From Phycisphaerae bacterium (GTDB lineage Bacteria; Planctomycetota; Phycisphaerae; UBA1845; UTPLA1), in NCBI GenBank assembly GCA_029259995.1, contig JAJDEC010000507.1, positions 1-6,335 of the forward strand: 6,335 nt of DNA, in the 5' to 3' direction. This document shows positions 1 through 5,833 of the stretch, in pieces. How positions within the stretch are numbered: the stretch's first letter is position 1; each line of letters opens with the position of its first letter. The notes below the pieces were generated by a model, which made no database searches, was not told the origin of the DNA, and saw only the letters and a list, made by a program, of their open reading frames with translations. The position numbers were made by a program, and so were the translations under genes.

Positions 1-727
1 TTGCTTGGCGCTAACGAAACTTCCGCCGACGCGAATGGACACTGACGCTTCAGGCAATCGGGTTAAGACAAGTATGAATGCATGTCGATATTTCTGCCCT
101 GGCAAGCGTCTCTTCGCGCGCAGCGGTTCCGGGGCAATCGACGACCGATCACCAAACAGCCGGAACGATCAAGAAATCCCCGTCGAACGCCGACAGGGGC
201 TTGATGCATGCACCAGCGCATCAGCCATCTGCGCAGACAGATGGCGCACGAGTTGGAGACGAATTCTTTCCTGGCGGGATTGAAGCGAAGAGAAATGCGA
301 CAGAGACGGTCGGGCCCGCAATGGAGCCCCGAATGGTTATGAATAAATAAATGGCAGGATGATTTGCATCTGTCGCGATTTTTCCTTTCAACGTGCCCGG
401 AGAGAATGTCTCTACCTAGACAGTAGCGAGTCTGATTTGTGTTTTCAAGGGATTGCGAACGAGATTGTCAAATCGCCAGGCTGCGACAGGCCGGGAGTGT
501 GTCGTGCGATCCTCGCCTCGCAATGGATCGGGCGTGCAATTCCCATTGCGATGCGCGTGGTTAGAATCCCCGATTGCGGAGGCGGCGTCGCGAGGCGCTT
601 GGTTGCCGAGAGAATAAACGGGCGGCCATTCCGTGGAACCCGCTGCTCCCGGAAAACGTAGTTCCAGTTGTGTAGCTGGATTTCGGAGCATCACATAGAT
701 CAACAATCATCGTTTAAGGAGCGCGCC
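1..727. other. Stretch without a confident gene
   Basis: No reading frame here combines a good start, a ribosome binding site and protein-like composition. The best candidate is a 90-codon frame at 78-350 (+), ending in Met-Asn-Lys just before TAA. Its composition is not absurd, with few Cys or Trp, but no Shine-Dalgarno sequence precedes its ATG and I recognise no family. Other frames are rich in Arg, Cys and Trp, as expected for antisense or random GC-rich frames. The last 60 bases are the leader of the DinB gene. The stretch may hold promoters or a decayed gene, but the sequence does not say which. Confidence 0.5.
716..721 (+). promoter_or_regulatory. Ribosome binding site of the DinB-family gene
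   Basis: AAGGAG lies six bases before the ATG at 728. It fixes the start there rather than at an in-frame TTG codon at 668, which has no comparable site. The 20 extra residues from the earlier start would not resemble the beginning of a DinB protein. Confidence 0.8.
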
Positions 728-1228
728 ATGTTTCCAGCCGGTTCCCTTACGAATTTCCTTCGTTACAACGATTGGGCCAATGACCATCTCCTCCATGCCG
801 CCGCGGAAATGACCGACGCCCAGCTCGATGCGCCGTTCGACATCGGGCCCGGTTCGCTGCGCCTGACGCTGATGCATATCTGGGCCGGCGAAGACACGTG
901 GCTGAAACGATGGCGCGGCATCGCCGAGACGCCGTGGCCGGACCAGGCGGAGAAGATATCGATGTCCGATCTCGCGCGACGATTCGAGAAGACGCGACAG
1001 GAGCGCGAGTCCTTCATCGCGGGTCTCTCCGACGCCGCACTCGCCGCAGAAATCACTTATCGCGATTCGAAGGGCAGCCTGTTCCGCGCGAAGCTCTCGG
1101 ACATGCTGATCCAGGGCGCGACGCACTCGATTCACCATCGGGCGCAAGCCGCCAACCTGGTCCGCCGCGTCAGCGGTGCGCTGGTTGATCTGGATTACAT
1201 GTACTGGGCGCGGAAGTCGGCGCAGTAG
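728..1228 (+). CDS. DinB-family protein (putative metal-dependent four-helix bundle)
   Basis: This 166-residue protein has the size and layout of the DinB/YfiT-like superfamily, small four-helix-bundle proteins that usually bind a divalent metal through three histidines. The N-terminus (residues 7-23, with Tyr13-Asn-Asp-Trp-Ala-Asn18) matches the opening helix, where Y-x-x-W-A-N is typical. His50 in Leu-Met-His-Ile is the first expected ligand. The Thr-His133-Ser-Ile-His136-His137-Arg segment near the C-terminus supplies the other two, most likely His133 and His137. The family includes DNA-damage-inducible DinB of Bacillus (not the polymerase of that name) and thiol-dependent transferases such as bacillithiol transferases, so substrate and reaction cannot be named. 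No signal peptide or membrane segment is visible, so it should be cytoplasmic. The gene stands alone and converges on the lipoprotein gene downstream. The family call is firm; the activity is unknown. Confidence 0.88.
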   Translation: MFPAGSLTNFLRYNDWANDHLLHAAAEMTDAQLDAPFDIGPGSLRLTLMHIWAGEDTWLKRWRGIAETPWPDQAEKISMSDLARRFEKTRQERESFIAGLSDAALAAEITYRDSKGSLFRAKLSDMLIQGATHSIHHRAQAANLVRRVSGALVDLDYMYWARKSAQ

Positions 1229-1261
1229 GAACCGTGGATTCCGCCGACGGCTTGTCGTGTT

Positions 1262-1279
1262 TCACGATTGAAATCGTGA
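1262..1279. repeat. Inverted repeat (7-bp stem, TGAA loop)
   Basis: The arms tcacgat and atcgtga pair perfectly around a four-base loop, 33 bases after the DinB stop codon. It is the first of several hairpins in this spacer. No T-run follows, so alone it is a poor intrinsic terminator. It could be part of a compound repeat or a 3'-end stabilising structure. Confidence 0.55.
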
Positions 1280-1280
1280 C

Positions 1281-1302
1281 CCCAGGTCGAGTACGACCTG
1301 GG
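1281..1302. repeat. Perfect inverted repeat (9-bp stem, AGTA loop)
   Basis: The arms cccaggtcg (1281-1289) and cgacctggg (1294-1302) are perfectly complementary around a four-base loop. One base separates it from the preceding hairpin, and a 10-bp palindrome (ccgccggcgg) follows at 1307-1316. The paired short palindromes outside genes resemble REP/BIME-type repeats, but copy number cannot be judged from one window. Confidence 0.65.
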
Positions 1303-1387
1303 CCACCCGCCGGCGGCATCGAATTAGCCAGGCAGGGCCATCCCGGCGGCCCTTGCGTCCGGCGATGGGGCGGCGAAATCATGGACG

Positions 1388-1418
1388 ATGGAGGCTGCGC
1401 CAATGCGGCAGCCTCCAT
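1388..1418. terminator. Strong hairpin, probable bidirectional terminator
   Basis: The arms atggaggctgc (1388-1398) and gcagcctccat (1408-1418) form a perfect 11-bp stem around a nine-base loop. It lies between two convergent genes, 160 bases after the DinB stop and 89 bases beyond the lipoprotein stop, where a shared terminator is expected. Neither side carries a good T-run (the + side continues tctcgata), so it is not a textbook Rho-independent terminator; it may act as a roadblock or an RNA 3'-end structure. Confidence 0.5.
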
Positions 1419-1506
1419 TCTCGATACCAATTGAGTTGTACGTCGCGAATCGCGTTACGACGAATTGCAGGCGCCGCCGTCAGGATCGGTCACATTCGCC
1501 GCTTAT

Positions 1507-3027
1507 CTACGGCCCCACCAGTCCGAAAGTGGGGTCCACATCAGCGAAATTATGGTTGGTAAGACGAATCTGGTCCGATCCATCCGCGTTCATCATGTAG
1601 ATTGCGTTGATGCCGTCGCGCAGAGACTCGAATGCAAACCTGCTGCCGTCGGGGCTGATCGCCAGACGCCGGTCAAGATCTCCACTGTTGGTGAGATTGA
1701 GCTGATCGCTGCCGTCGGCGTTCATGATGTAGATTTCGTCGTCGCCGTCGCGATCGGATCCGAAAATGACTCTGCTCGCGTCCGGCGTGAATGCGATTCC
1801 AAAGTCATCTCCGGCATCATTCGTCAGGTTATTCTGGTTCTGCCCCGTGGCGTCCATGACATAGACCTCCTTGTTCCCATCACGGTCGGACGTGAAAATG
1901 ATCTTGCTTCCGTCCGGGCTCCAATGGGCTCCGCTGTCCGTTGCCGGATTGAACGTCAACCGGAATAGGCTGGTCCCGTCCGGTTTCATCCGGAAGATTT
2001 CATAGTTGCCGTTGCGTGTCGAGTTGAATGCGATCGAGCTGCCGTCCGGCCTGAATGTCGGACTGACGTCAGTTCCCGGATCATTGGTCAGATTAACCGG
2101 GTTCGTGCCGTCGACATTCATCATGTAGATCTCAGAGTTGACATCGCGATTGGACACGAATGCAATCTTGCTCCCGTCCGGACTGAATACGGGCGAACGA
2201 TCCAGGTCGATGTTGTCAGTCAGCCTGGCCAGCCCGCTGCCGTCGGCGTTGATGGTGTATATTTCGATGTTGCCGTCGCGTTGAGACTCAAATGCGATCT
2301 TCGAACCGTCCGGGCTGAACACCGGATTCTCATCTGTGTCGGGATCATTCGTGAGACGCGTCTGGTTTGTTCCATCGGCGTTCATGATGTAGATCTCGGC
2401 GTTGCCGTCGCGATATGACGTGAACGCGATTTTCAGCGTCTCGCAAACATCGCCCGTGCCGTCCATGTCGAGATCGATCTGCTCTGCGTTGGCGGTCGCA
2501 GGACAGTTGTCGCACGCGTCACCGAATCCGTCGCCATCACTATCAGCCTGATCGCCGTTCGCGACATCCGGGCAGTTGTCGCAGGCGTCTCCAACACCAT
2601 CGCCATCCCCATCGGACTGATCGTCGTTGACACCGTCGGGACAGTTGTCGTCGGCGTCCGCGATGCCGTCATTGTCGGAATCGGCGACGACGTCGTTTCC
2701 GTTATCATTGCCGTTTCCGTTGGCATTGCCATTGCCGTTTCCGTTGCCATTGTCGTCATCGTTACCATTGTCGTTTCCGTTATTGCCATTGTTTATAGGC
2801 ATCGGGCTTCCGACCAGCGGATCGTCGTCGCAGACCTCCCCCAGACCGTCGCCCTCGGCGTCGGCCTGATCCGCATTGACTGCCATTGGACAGTTGTCGA
2901 CATCATCAAAGACGCCGTCCATGTCCATGTCGCAGCCGGTCGCGGCAAGCAGTGCCAGAACCGAAATGCAGATCGACAAACACGTGTGCGAAGTAACCGA
3001 CAAAATTGGACGCATTGAGCGTGTCAT
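1507..3027 (-). CDS. Lipoprotein with thrombospondin type 3 calcium repeats and a seven-unit PD40/TolB-like beta-propeller
   Basis: This is a 506-residue exported protein. Residues 6-31 form a hydrophobic signal segment ending Leu-Leu-Ala-Ala-Thr-Gly before Cys32, a slightly atypical lipobox (Ala rather than Leu at -3). Residues 33-68 and 116-196 are thrombospondin type 3 repeats: Asp-rich DxDxDG loops with paired cysteines (DNCP and GDACDNCP motifs), expected to bind calcium. An Asn/Gly-rich linker (79-112) separates the two blocks. Residues 199-506 hold seven PD40-type units, each with RDGN-x-E-IY, MNADGT, LTN and SPDGS motifs. Such propellers usually mediate protein or ligand binding; no catalytic residues are evident. 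The ATG at 3027 is chosen because GGGAGG lies six bases upstream and it sits just before the signal segment; a longer frame reaches back to 3111 without such a site. The gene is monocistronic by context. Architecture is clear; the partner is unknown. Confidence 0.9.
   Translation of the reverse strand: MTRSMRPILSVTSHTCLSICISVLALLAATGCDMDMDGVFDDVDNCPMAVNADQADAEGDGLGEVCDDDPLVGSPMPINNGNNGNDNGNDDDNGNGNGNGNANGNGNDNGNDVVADSDNDGIADADDNCPDGVNDDQSDGDGDGVGDACDNCPDVANGDQADSDGDGFGDACDNCPATANAEQIDLDMDGTGDVCETLKIAFTSYRDGNAEIYIMNADGTNQTRLTNDPDTDENPVFSPDGSKIAFESQRDGNIEIYTINADGSGLARLTDNIDLDRSPVFSPDGSKIAFVSNRDVNSEIYMMNVDGTNPVNLTNDPGTDVSPTFRPDGSSIAFNSTRNGNYEIFRMKPDGTSLFRLTFNPATDSGAHWSPDGSKIIFTSDRDGNKEVYVMDATGQNQNNLTNDAGDDFGIAFTPDASRVIFGSDRDGDDEIYIMNADGSDQLNLTNSGDLDRRLAISPDGSRFAFESLRDGINAIYMMNADGSDQIRLTNHNFADVDPTFGLVGP
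1510..2433 (-). repeat. Seven tandem 132-bp (44-codon) PD40 units
   Basis: The RDG motif recurs at residues 206, 250, 294, 338 (as RNG), 382, 426 and 470, a spacing of exactly 44 residues each time. The DNA shows the same phase: the segment encoding I-Y-x-M-N recurs every 132 bases near 1591, 1723, 1855, 1987, 2119, 2251 and 2383. The first unit has no preceding SPDGS segment and the last ends at DPTFGLVGP, so the N-terminal strand (Lys-Ile-Ala-Phe-Thr-Ser, residues 199-204) probably closes the final blade. That arrangement is common in propellers. The copies have clearly diverged at many third positions. Confidence 0.9.
2692..2793 (-). repeat. Asn/Gly-rich low-complexity linker
   Basis: Codons 79-112 of the lipoprotein alternate mainly Asn and Gly with interspersed Asp. 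On the + strand this appears as degenerate hexamers of the type ccgttg and ccattg. It separates the membrane-proximal calcium repeat from the main calcium block and is probably a flexible spacer. The near-repetitive DNA makes it prone to length changes by slippage in multiples of six bases, which would keep the frame. Confidence 0.85.
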
Positions 3028-3033
3028 ACCGGG

Positions 3034-3039
3034 CCTCCC
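3034..3039 (-). promoter_or_regulatory. Ribosome binding site of the lipoprotein gene
   Basis: Read on the - strand, GGGAGG sits six bases before the ATG at 3027. It decides the start in favour of the short N-terminus, which places the signal peptide at the very beginning of the protein as expected. Confidence 0.75.
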
Positions 3040-3059
3040 GTCATCGTTGCGCAGGCGTT

Positions 3060-3086
3060 CGCCTTTTCGAAATGCTCGAAAAGGCG
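3060..3086 (-). promoter_or_regulatory. Perfect 11-bp hairpin in the lipoprotein 5' leader
   Basis: The arms cgccttttcga (3060-3070) and tcgaaaaggcg (3076-3086) are perfectly complementary around a five-base loop. On the - strand the structure ends 20 bases before the GGGAGG ribosome binding site. If transcription starts upstream, it would form in the mRNA leader and could affect stability or translation; if not, it could be an operator for a dimeric regulator. The structure is certain; the function is inferred. Confidence 0.5.
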
Positions 3087-3269
3087 GAGCACCTGCTTTC
3101 TGAGGCCGCAACGCCGGTCAACATGCCGGAATCGCGCCTCGTCAACACGCAATGCGATACCCAGTGCTTTCGCCCTTCATTTTTCTGAGAAAGTGCCCTC
3201 AGGGACGTGCAGGCTGATTCGTCAGCCCTTTCACGATCGACTTCGCTCAGAAGGAGCGACGGACCGTAG

Positions 3270-3316
3270 CCGCGGGTGACGTGAAGACTGCGAAGCGGTC
3301 GCAGCACAACCCGTGG
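3270..3316. repeat. REP-like nested imperfect palindrome
   Basis: The outer arms ccgcgggt (3270-3277) and acccgtgg (3309-3316) pair with one G-T wobble. Inside them, gactgc (3286-3291) and gcggtc (3295-3300) pair with one wobble around a GAA loop. The two-tier shape, with a central GCGAAGCG core, resembles extragenic palindromic elements of other bacteria, including those mobilised by IS200-related TnpA-REP transposases. No such transposase lies in the window and only one clear copy is seen. Confidence 0.45.
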
Positions 3317-3588
3317 ATTTCGATCTTCGTACCAGTGAATGGGGTCGAGCCGAAAACGATATATGGTGCGTCCTGAGCGACGACGCTTAGTAGATGGTTG
3401 GAAGAATTCCGCGATCCGATCCAAACACCGCTTGACAGAGGCTTGCTCACAGATGGCACCCTCAACGCGGACAGCATGTTGTCACTTCGGCAGTGCCACC
3501 TGCTGGCTTCTGCTGCCCTGCCGAACCCTCAGGAATCCATTGGAAGTGAATTGCCGCCTCCATTCGACTCGGTCCAAGCGGGCCGGTT

Positions 3589-3607
3589 CATTAAGTTTCC
3601 ATTAATG
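3589..3607. repeat. Short AT-rich inverted repeat
   Basis: cattaa (3589-3594) and ttaatg (3602-3607) are complementary across a seven-base gap, in an AT-rich pocket within GC-rich DNA. A -10-like TAGAAT lies at 3620-3625, but the matching -35 position (3597-3602, ttccat) is poor. It could be an operator near the start of the downstream transcript, yet a six-base arm can arise by chance. Confidence 0.25.
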
Positions 3608-3869
3608 CGTGGCAATGATTAGAATGCTGCGATCGGGGACGATGGCGCAGAGTCGCCAGGGTGAGTATTCAAATCTGCATTGGGTTCCTAGGCGGCAGCC
3701 GGATTCGCTGGCTGCGTCTGATTGCGTTGTCTGTCGGAGGGCATCGACGCGGCCTGTTGTGGCGTGCGCCGTCGAAGGTTCGCGCCGCGCTCATTGAGGT
3801 CGGGCAAAGTAGCCTACATCGGGCGCATCACGCAACGCCGGTCGCTAAGCCGCATCGGACTTGTAAATT

Positions 3870-3875
3870 AGGAGA
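3870..3875 (+). promoter_or_regulatory. Ribosome binding site of the 515-residue membrane protein gene
   Basis: AGGAGA lies seven bases before the ATG at 3883. It supports this start over in-frame upstream codons such as the GTG at 3661, whose extra 74 residues are Arg-rich, non-repetitive and not protein-like. Confidence 0.78.
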
Positions 3876-3882
3876 GACTCCC

Positions 3883-5430
3883 ATGGCGACTTCAGAAGTT
3901 CAATCGGCCGACTCAACAAATGAAATTCTCCGGAACACGCTGGAGATCATTCCGCTTCAGACGCTAACCCGCATGGCGCAGCGGCTGGAAGTCCCCGTCG
4001 TTCACGGTGAAACCAAGCCCGAAGTCATCGACAAGATCATCGCCAGCAATCCCAGTCGCCTGCGGGAGGAGATTCGCAACGCATTGTACGTGGAAGTGGA
4101 TCACGCGAAGACCGATCTCTCGACGCAGATCCGCGAAGTGAAAGCCGATCTGTCGAAGCAGATCAACGTGGTCCAGTCGAAGCTCGCGAAACTTGGCATG
4201 CTCAACAAGGCATTGCCACTGATCGTCACGCTCGGACTCGCCGTTCTGGCGGCGTGGAAGATCTACGATCTCAGTAGCATGATCGATGCATTCGCGAGTG
4301 ATGCCAAGACCCGAAAGTCACAGATGGTCATGATTGAAGATATGCTGGAGGAGGCCTTATTCGCGCGCATGGCAGAGAACCAGGCGGAGTTGGATGAGAT
4401 TATGAACCGAATGGGGTTGTCATACATTACGCGCGACGAATGCAAGCGCCTCGAAGACCTGAGGGTCCGCCATGAAGTCATCGTCAAACGCCTTCAGTCG
4501 ATGGTAACCCGGAGAACCAGCATCAACGGCGCCGTCGATGCGACCAGCGATTTATCAAGACAGCTTACTCAGGCAGAGGTTGAATTCAGATTCATGGACG
4601 ACTTCAGAGTCGTCATTGAGTACCTTGAACTCAAATCGGATCGGGCAAAGCTGACACATGCGCTGGCGAATTGGTCGGAGTCAATCGATGCCGTGAACGA
4701 CAAGAAAGATCCCCGGCTGTCCGTCATCATTGCCTACCGACAATATGTCAGGGCTCTCCTCGAGCGAGACAGGATATGCGCCGTGAACAGCGACGATTCT
4801 CAGGACTTATTCATTGACGATGTCATCAATCGTCTCAACTCGGCGTTCGAATCCAGCAGGGAGTATTACCTGCGTTCGATGGTGAGTTGTGCCGCCGTCC
4901 ATACCGGGGATCTGGTTCCCTCGCAGAACAGAAAGGCGGAACGGTCGCTGAATTACGCGATCCGAATGTCGGGATCGTCTGCCTTGCGAAGCCAGGCATT
5001 GAATAATCTGGCGTACATCTACCGCTGCCGTGCGGAAAACTCATTGAAGCACGGGAAGGTGGACAAGGCCAGGGAGCATCTCAGGAACGCGTTCGTCTAC
5101 CTCGACGAGGGGCTGCGAGAGAATGACGCAGTCCCGATGCTCTACCTGACACAGGCCGAAATCGCCTGCACCAACCTAAAAATCAAGGGCGCCGTGTCCG
5201 AGGCCTTTGCATACCTGTCTGCCGAATCGGCGCGTGAGTACCTGCAGGGCGTCGCCAGTCTGATTCGGCAGGCAAGTCGTCAGGGAAAAACGATTACGGT
5301 TCTTAAAGAGAACCCGGTCGATTCGCTAAGCAATAAGGTGGACTTAAGCGGAATCGGAATGCTTGTCGACGGAGAATCCGTGACTACCGAACTCATCAAG
5401 ACAACAATTCTCGGCGCCGCGGGGGGCTGA
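3883..5430 (+). CDS. Single-pass membrane protein: SAP/Rho-N-like N-terminus, coiled coils and TPR-like helical C-terminal region
   Basis: I do not recognise this 515-residue protein by name. Residues 20-55 (Ile-Pro-Leu-Gln-Thr-Leu through Gly42-Glu-Thr-Lys-Pro-Glu-Val-Ile-Asp-Lys-Ile) follow the helix-turn-helix pattern of SAP or Rho N-terminal-like motifs, often nucleic-acid binding. Residues 60-105 are a charged amphipathic helix, probably coiled coil. Residues 110-128 form one clear membrane span. Lysines cluster before it (92, 100, 103, 109) and acidic residues follow, which suggests the N-terminus is cytoplasmic and about 390 residues lie outside. Residues 130-235 are again long helices. 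Residues 350-465, with Asn-Asn-Leu-Ala-Tyr-Ile-Tyr and Ala-Arg-Glu-His-Leu, look like degenerate tetratricopeptide repeats. No catalytic motif is visible. A scaffold or signalling role across the membrane is possible but inferred. The gene stands alone. Confidence 0.8.
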   Translation: MATSEVQSADSTNEILRNTLEIIPLQTLTRMAQRLEVPVVHGETKPEVIDKIIASNPSRLREEIRNALYVEVDHAKTDLSTQIREVKADLSKQINVVQSKLAKLGMLNKALPLIVTLGLAVLAAWKIYDLSSMIDAFASDAKTRKSQMVMIEDMLEEALFARMAENQAELDEIMNRMGLSYITRDECKRLEDLRVRHEVIVKRLQSMVTRRTSINGAVDATSDLSRQLTQAEVEFRFMDDFRVVIEYLELKSDRAKLTHALANWSESIDAVNDKKDPRLSVIIAYRQYVRALLERDRICAVNSDDSQDLFIDDVINRLNSAFESSREYYLRSMVSCAAVHTGDLVPSQNRKAERSLNYAIRMSGSSALRSQALNNLAYIYRCRAENSLKHGKVDKAREHLRNAFVYLDEGLRENDAVPMLYLTQAEIACTNLKIKGAVSEAFAYLSAESAREYLQGVASLIRQASRQGKTITVLKENPVDSLSNKVDLSGIGMLVDGESVTTELIKTTILGAAGG

Positions 5431-5833
5431 TCGACGATGCCAACCGCGCGGCAATTAAAGAAGTACTGCACCCGGTCAGAGCCGGGACCGTGACGGAGCG
5501 GTACCCGCGTAGCCGAAGTCGCGGACCGAATGCCGGGCATCCCGCAGCGCGGGCTGGCTCGCCTTGATGTTGTGCGCGTTTTCGGCGTCAGGCAACGCCG
5601 CGGCCGGGGTTGGCGCGGTGTCGGTGAGTTCACGCCGCGGCCGTTGCACTGACGGACAAGCCGATCAGCGGCACGCGCCCCCGGTGCCACGCGGCCGATT
5701 TATGGGATGCGCGTCCTGAGGGGTTGGCTAACGACTGTGATGCATCAGGTTATTCAGTTACCAGATAGGCCGTATTCGATTTGCGCTAACTCCGGAATCA
5801 ACAATCCGCGCTGGCAATTCGCGATAGGCATTC
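5431..5833. other. GC-rich, hairpin-dense convergent spacer without a gene
   Basis: No supportable gene lies between the two convergent stops. The part 5460-5660 is very GC-rich and packed with short inverted repeats, plus a 12-base direct repeat acgccgcggccg at 5595-5606 and 5632-5643. The part from about 5700 is more ordinary in composition. Both flanking transcripts must end here, but no hairpin is followed by a T-run on either strand. Confidence 0.55.
5471..5506 (+). terminator. Overlapping hairpins after the membrane protein gene, possible terminator
   Basis: cccgg (5471-5475) pairs with ccggg (5482-5486) across a six-base loop. Alternatively cgggaccg (5483-5490) pairs with cggtacccg (5499-5507), with one bulged A. 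The two share bases, so only one can form at a time. They lie 40-75 bases past the stop codon. Without a T-run they could be a weak terminator, an RNA end structure or part of a repeat. Confidence 0.3.

Larger units (their letters stand above)
3028..3882. other. Long divergent intergenic region
   Basis: This 855-base spacer between divergent genes must hold the promoters of both. Open frames exist, notably 3041-3424 (-) and the in-frame extension 3661-3882 (+), but they are rich in Arg, Ser, Cys and Trp, lack ribosome binding sites and look like nothing known; I do not call them. What can be seen is a leader hairpin at 3060-3086, a nested REP-like palindrome at 3270-3316 and a short AT-rich inverted repeat at 3589-3607. 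No convincing -35/-10 pair was found. Confidence 0.55.

Noticed and set aside
707..1147. 146-codon frame antisense to the DinB-family gene
   Set aside because: It overlaps a recognised gene on the opposite strand and shows only the usual antisense Arg-rich pattern of GC-rich DNA.
2433..2789. 118-codon Thr/Met-rich frame on the - strand inside the lipoprotein gene
   Set aside because: It is the frame-shifted shadow of the Asp/Asn/Gly repeat codons; its odd composition follows from the repeats.
2692..2793. Regularly spaced short repeats suggestive of a CRISPR-like or minisatellite array
   Set aside because: The units are six-base codon pairs inside a coding frame, with no spacers of CRISPR length and no cas genes nearby.
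2627..2869. Leu/Pro/Ser-rich + strand frame that looks like membrane segments
   Set aside because: It is the antisense reading of the Asn/Gly linker and calcium repeats, with no start signal.
3028..3111. 28-residue extension of the lipoprotein from an upstream ATG
   Set aside because: It would put a basic 28-residue segment before the signal peptide and ignores the GGGAGG site placed correctly for the ATG at 3027.
3116..3145. Two TTGAC motifs on the - strand upstream of the lipoprotein gene
   Set aside because: Neither has a plausible -10 sequence at the right distance; the match is probably chance.
3041..3424. 127-codon open frame on the - strand upstream of the lipoprotein gene
   Set aside because: Composition is Arg/Ser-rich and unlike a folded protein, there is no ribosome binding site, and it overlaps both the leader hairpin and the nested palindrome, which explain the sequence better.
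3432..3437. TTGACA, a perfect -35 hexamer on the + strand
   Set aside because: No -10-like hexamer lies 16-18 bases downstream, and it is about 445 bases from the next start codon.
3661..3882. 74-residue N-terminal extension of the membrane protein from a GTG start
   Set aside because: No ribosome binding site at 3661, Arg/His-rich unlike the rest, and a good AGGAGA site precedes the ATG at 3883.
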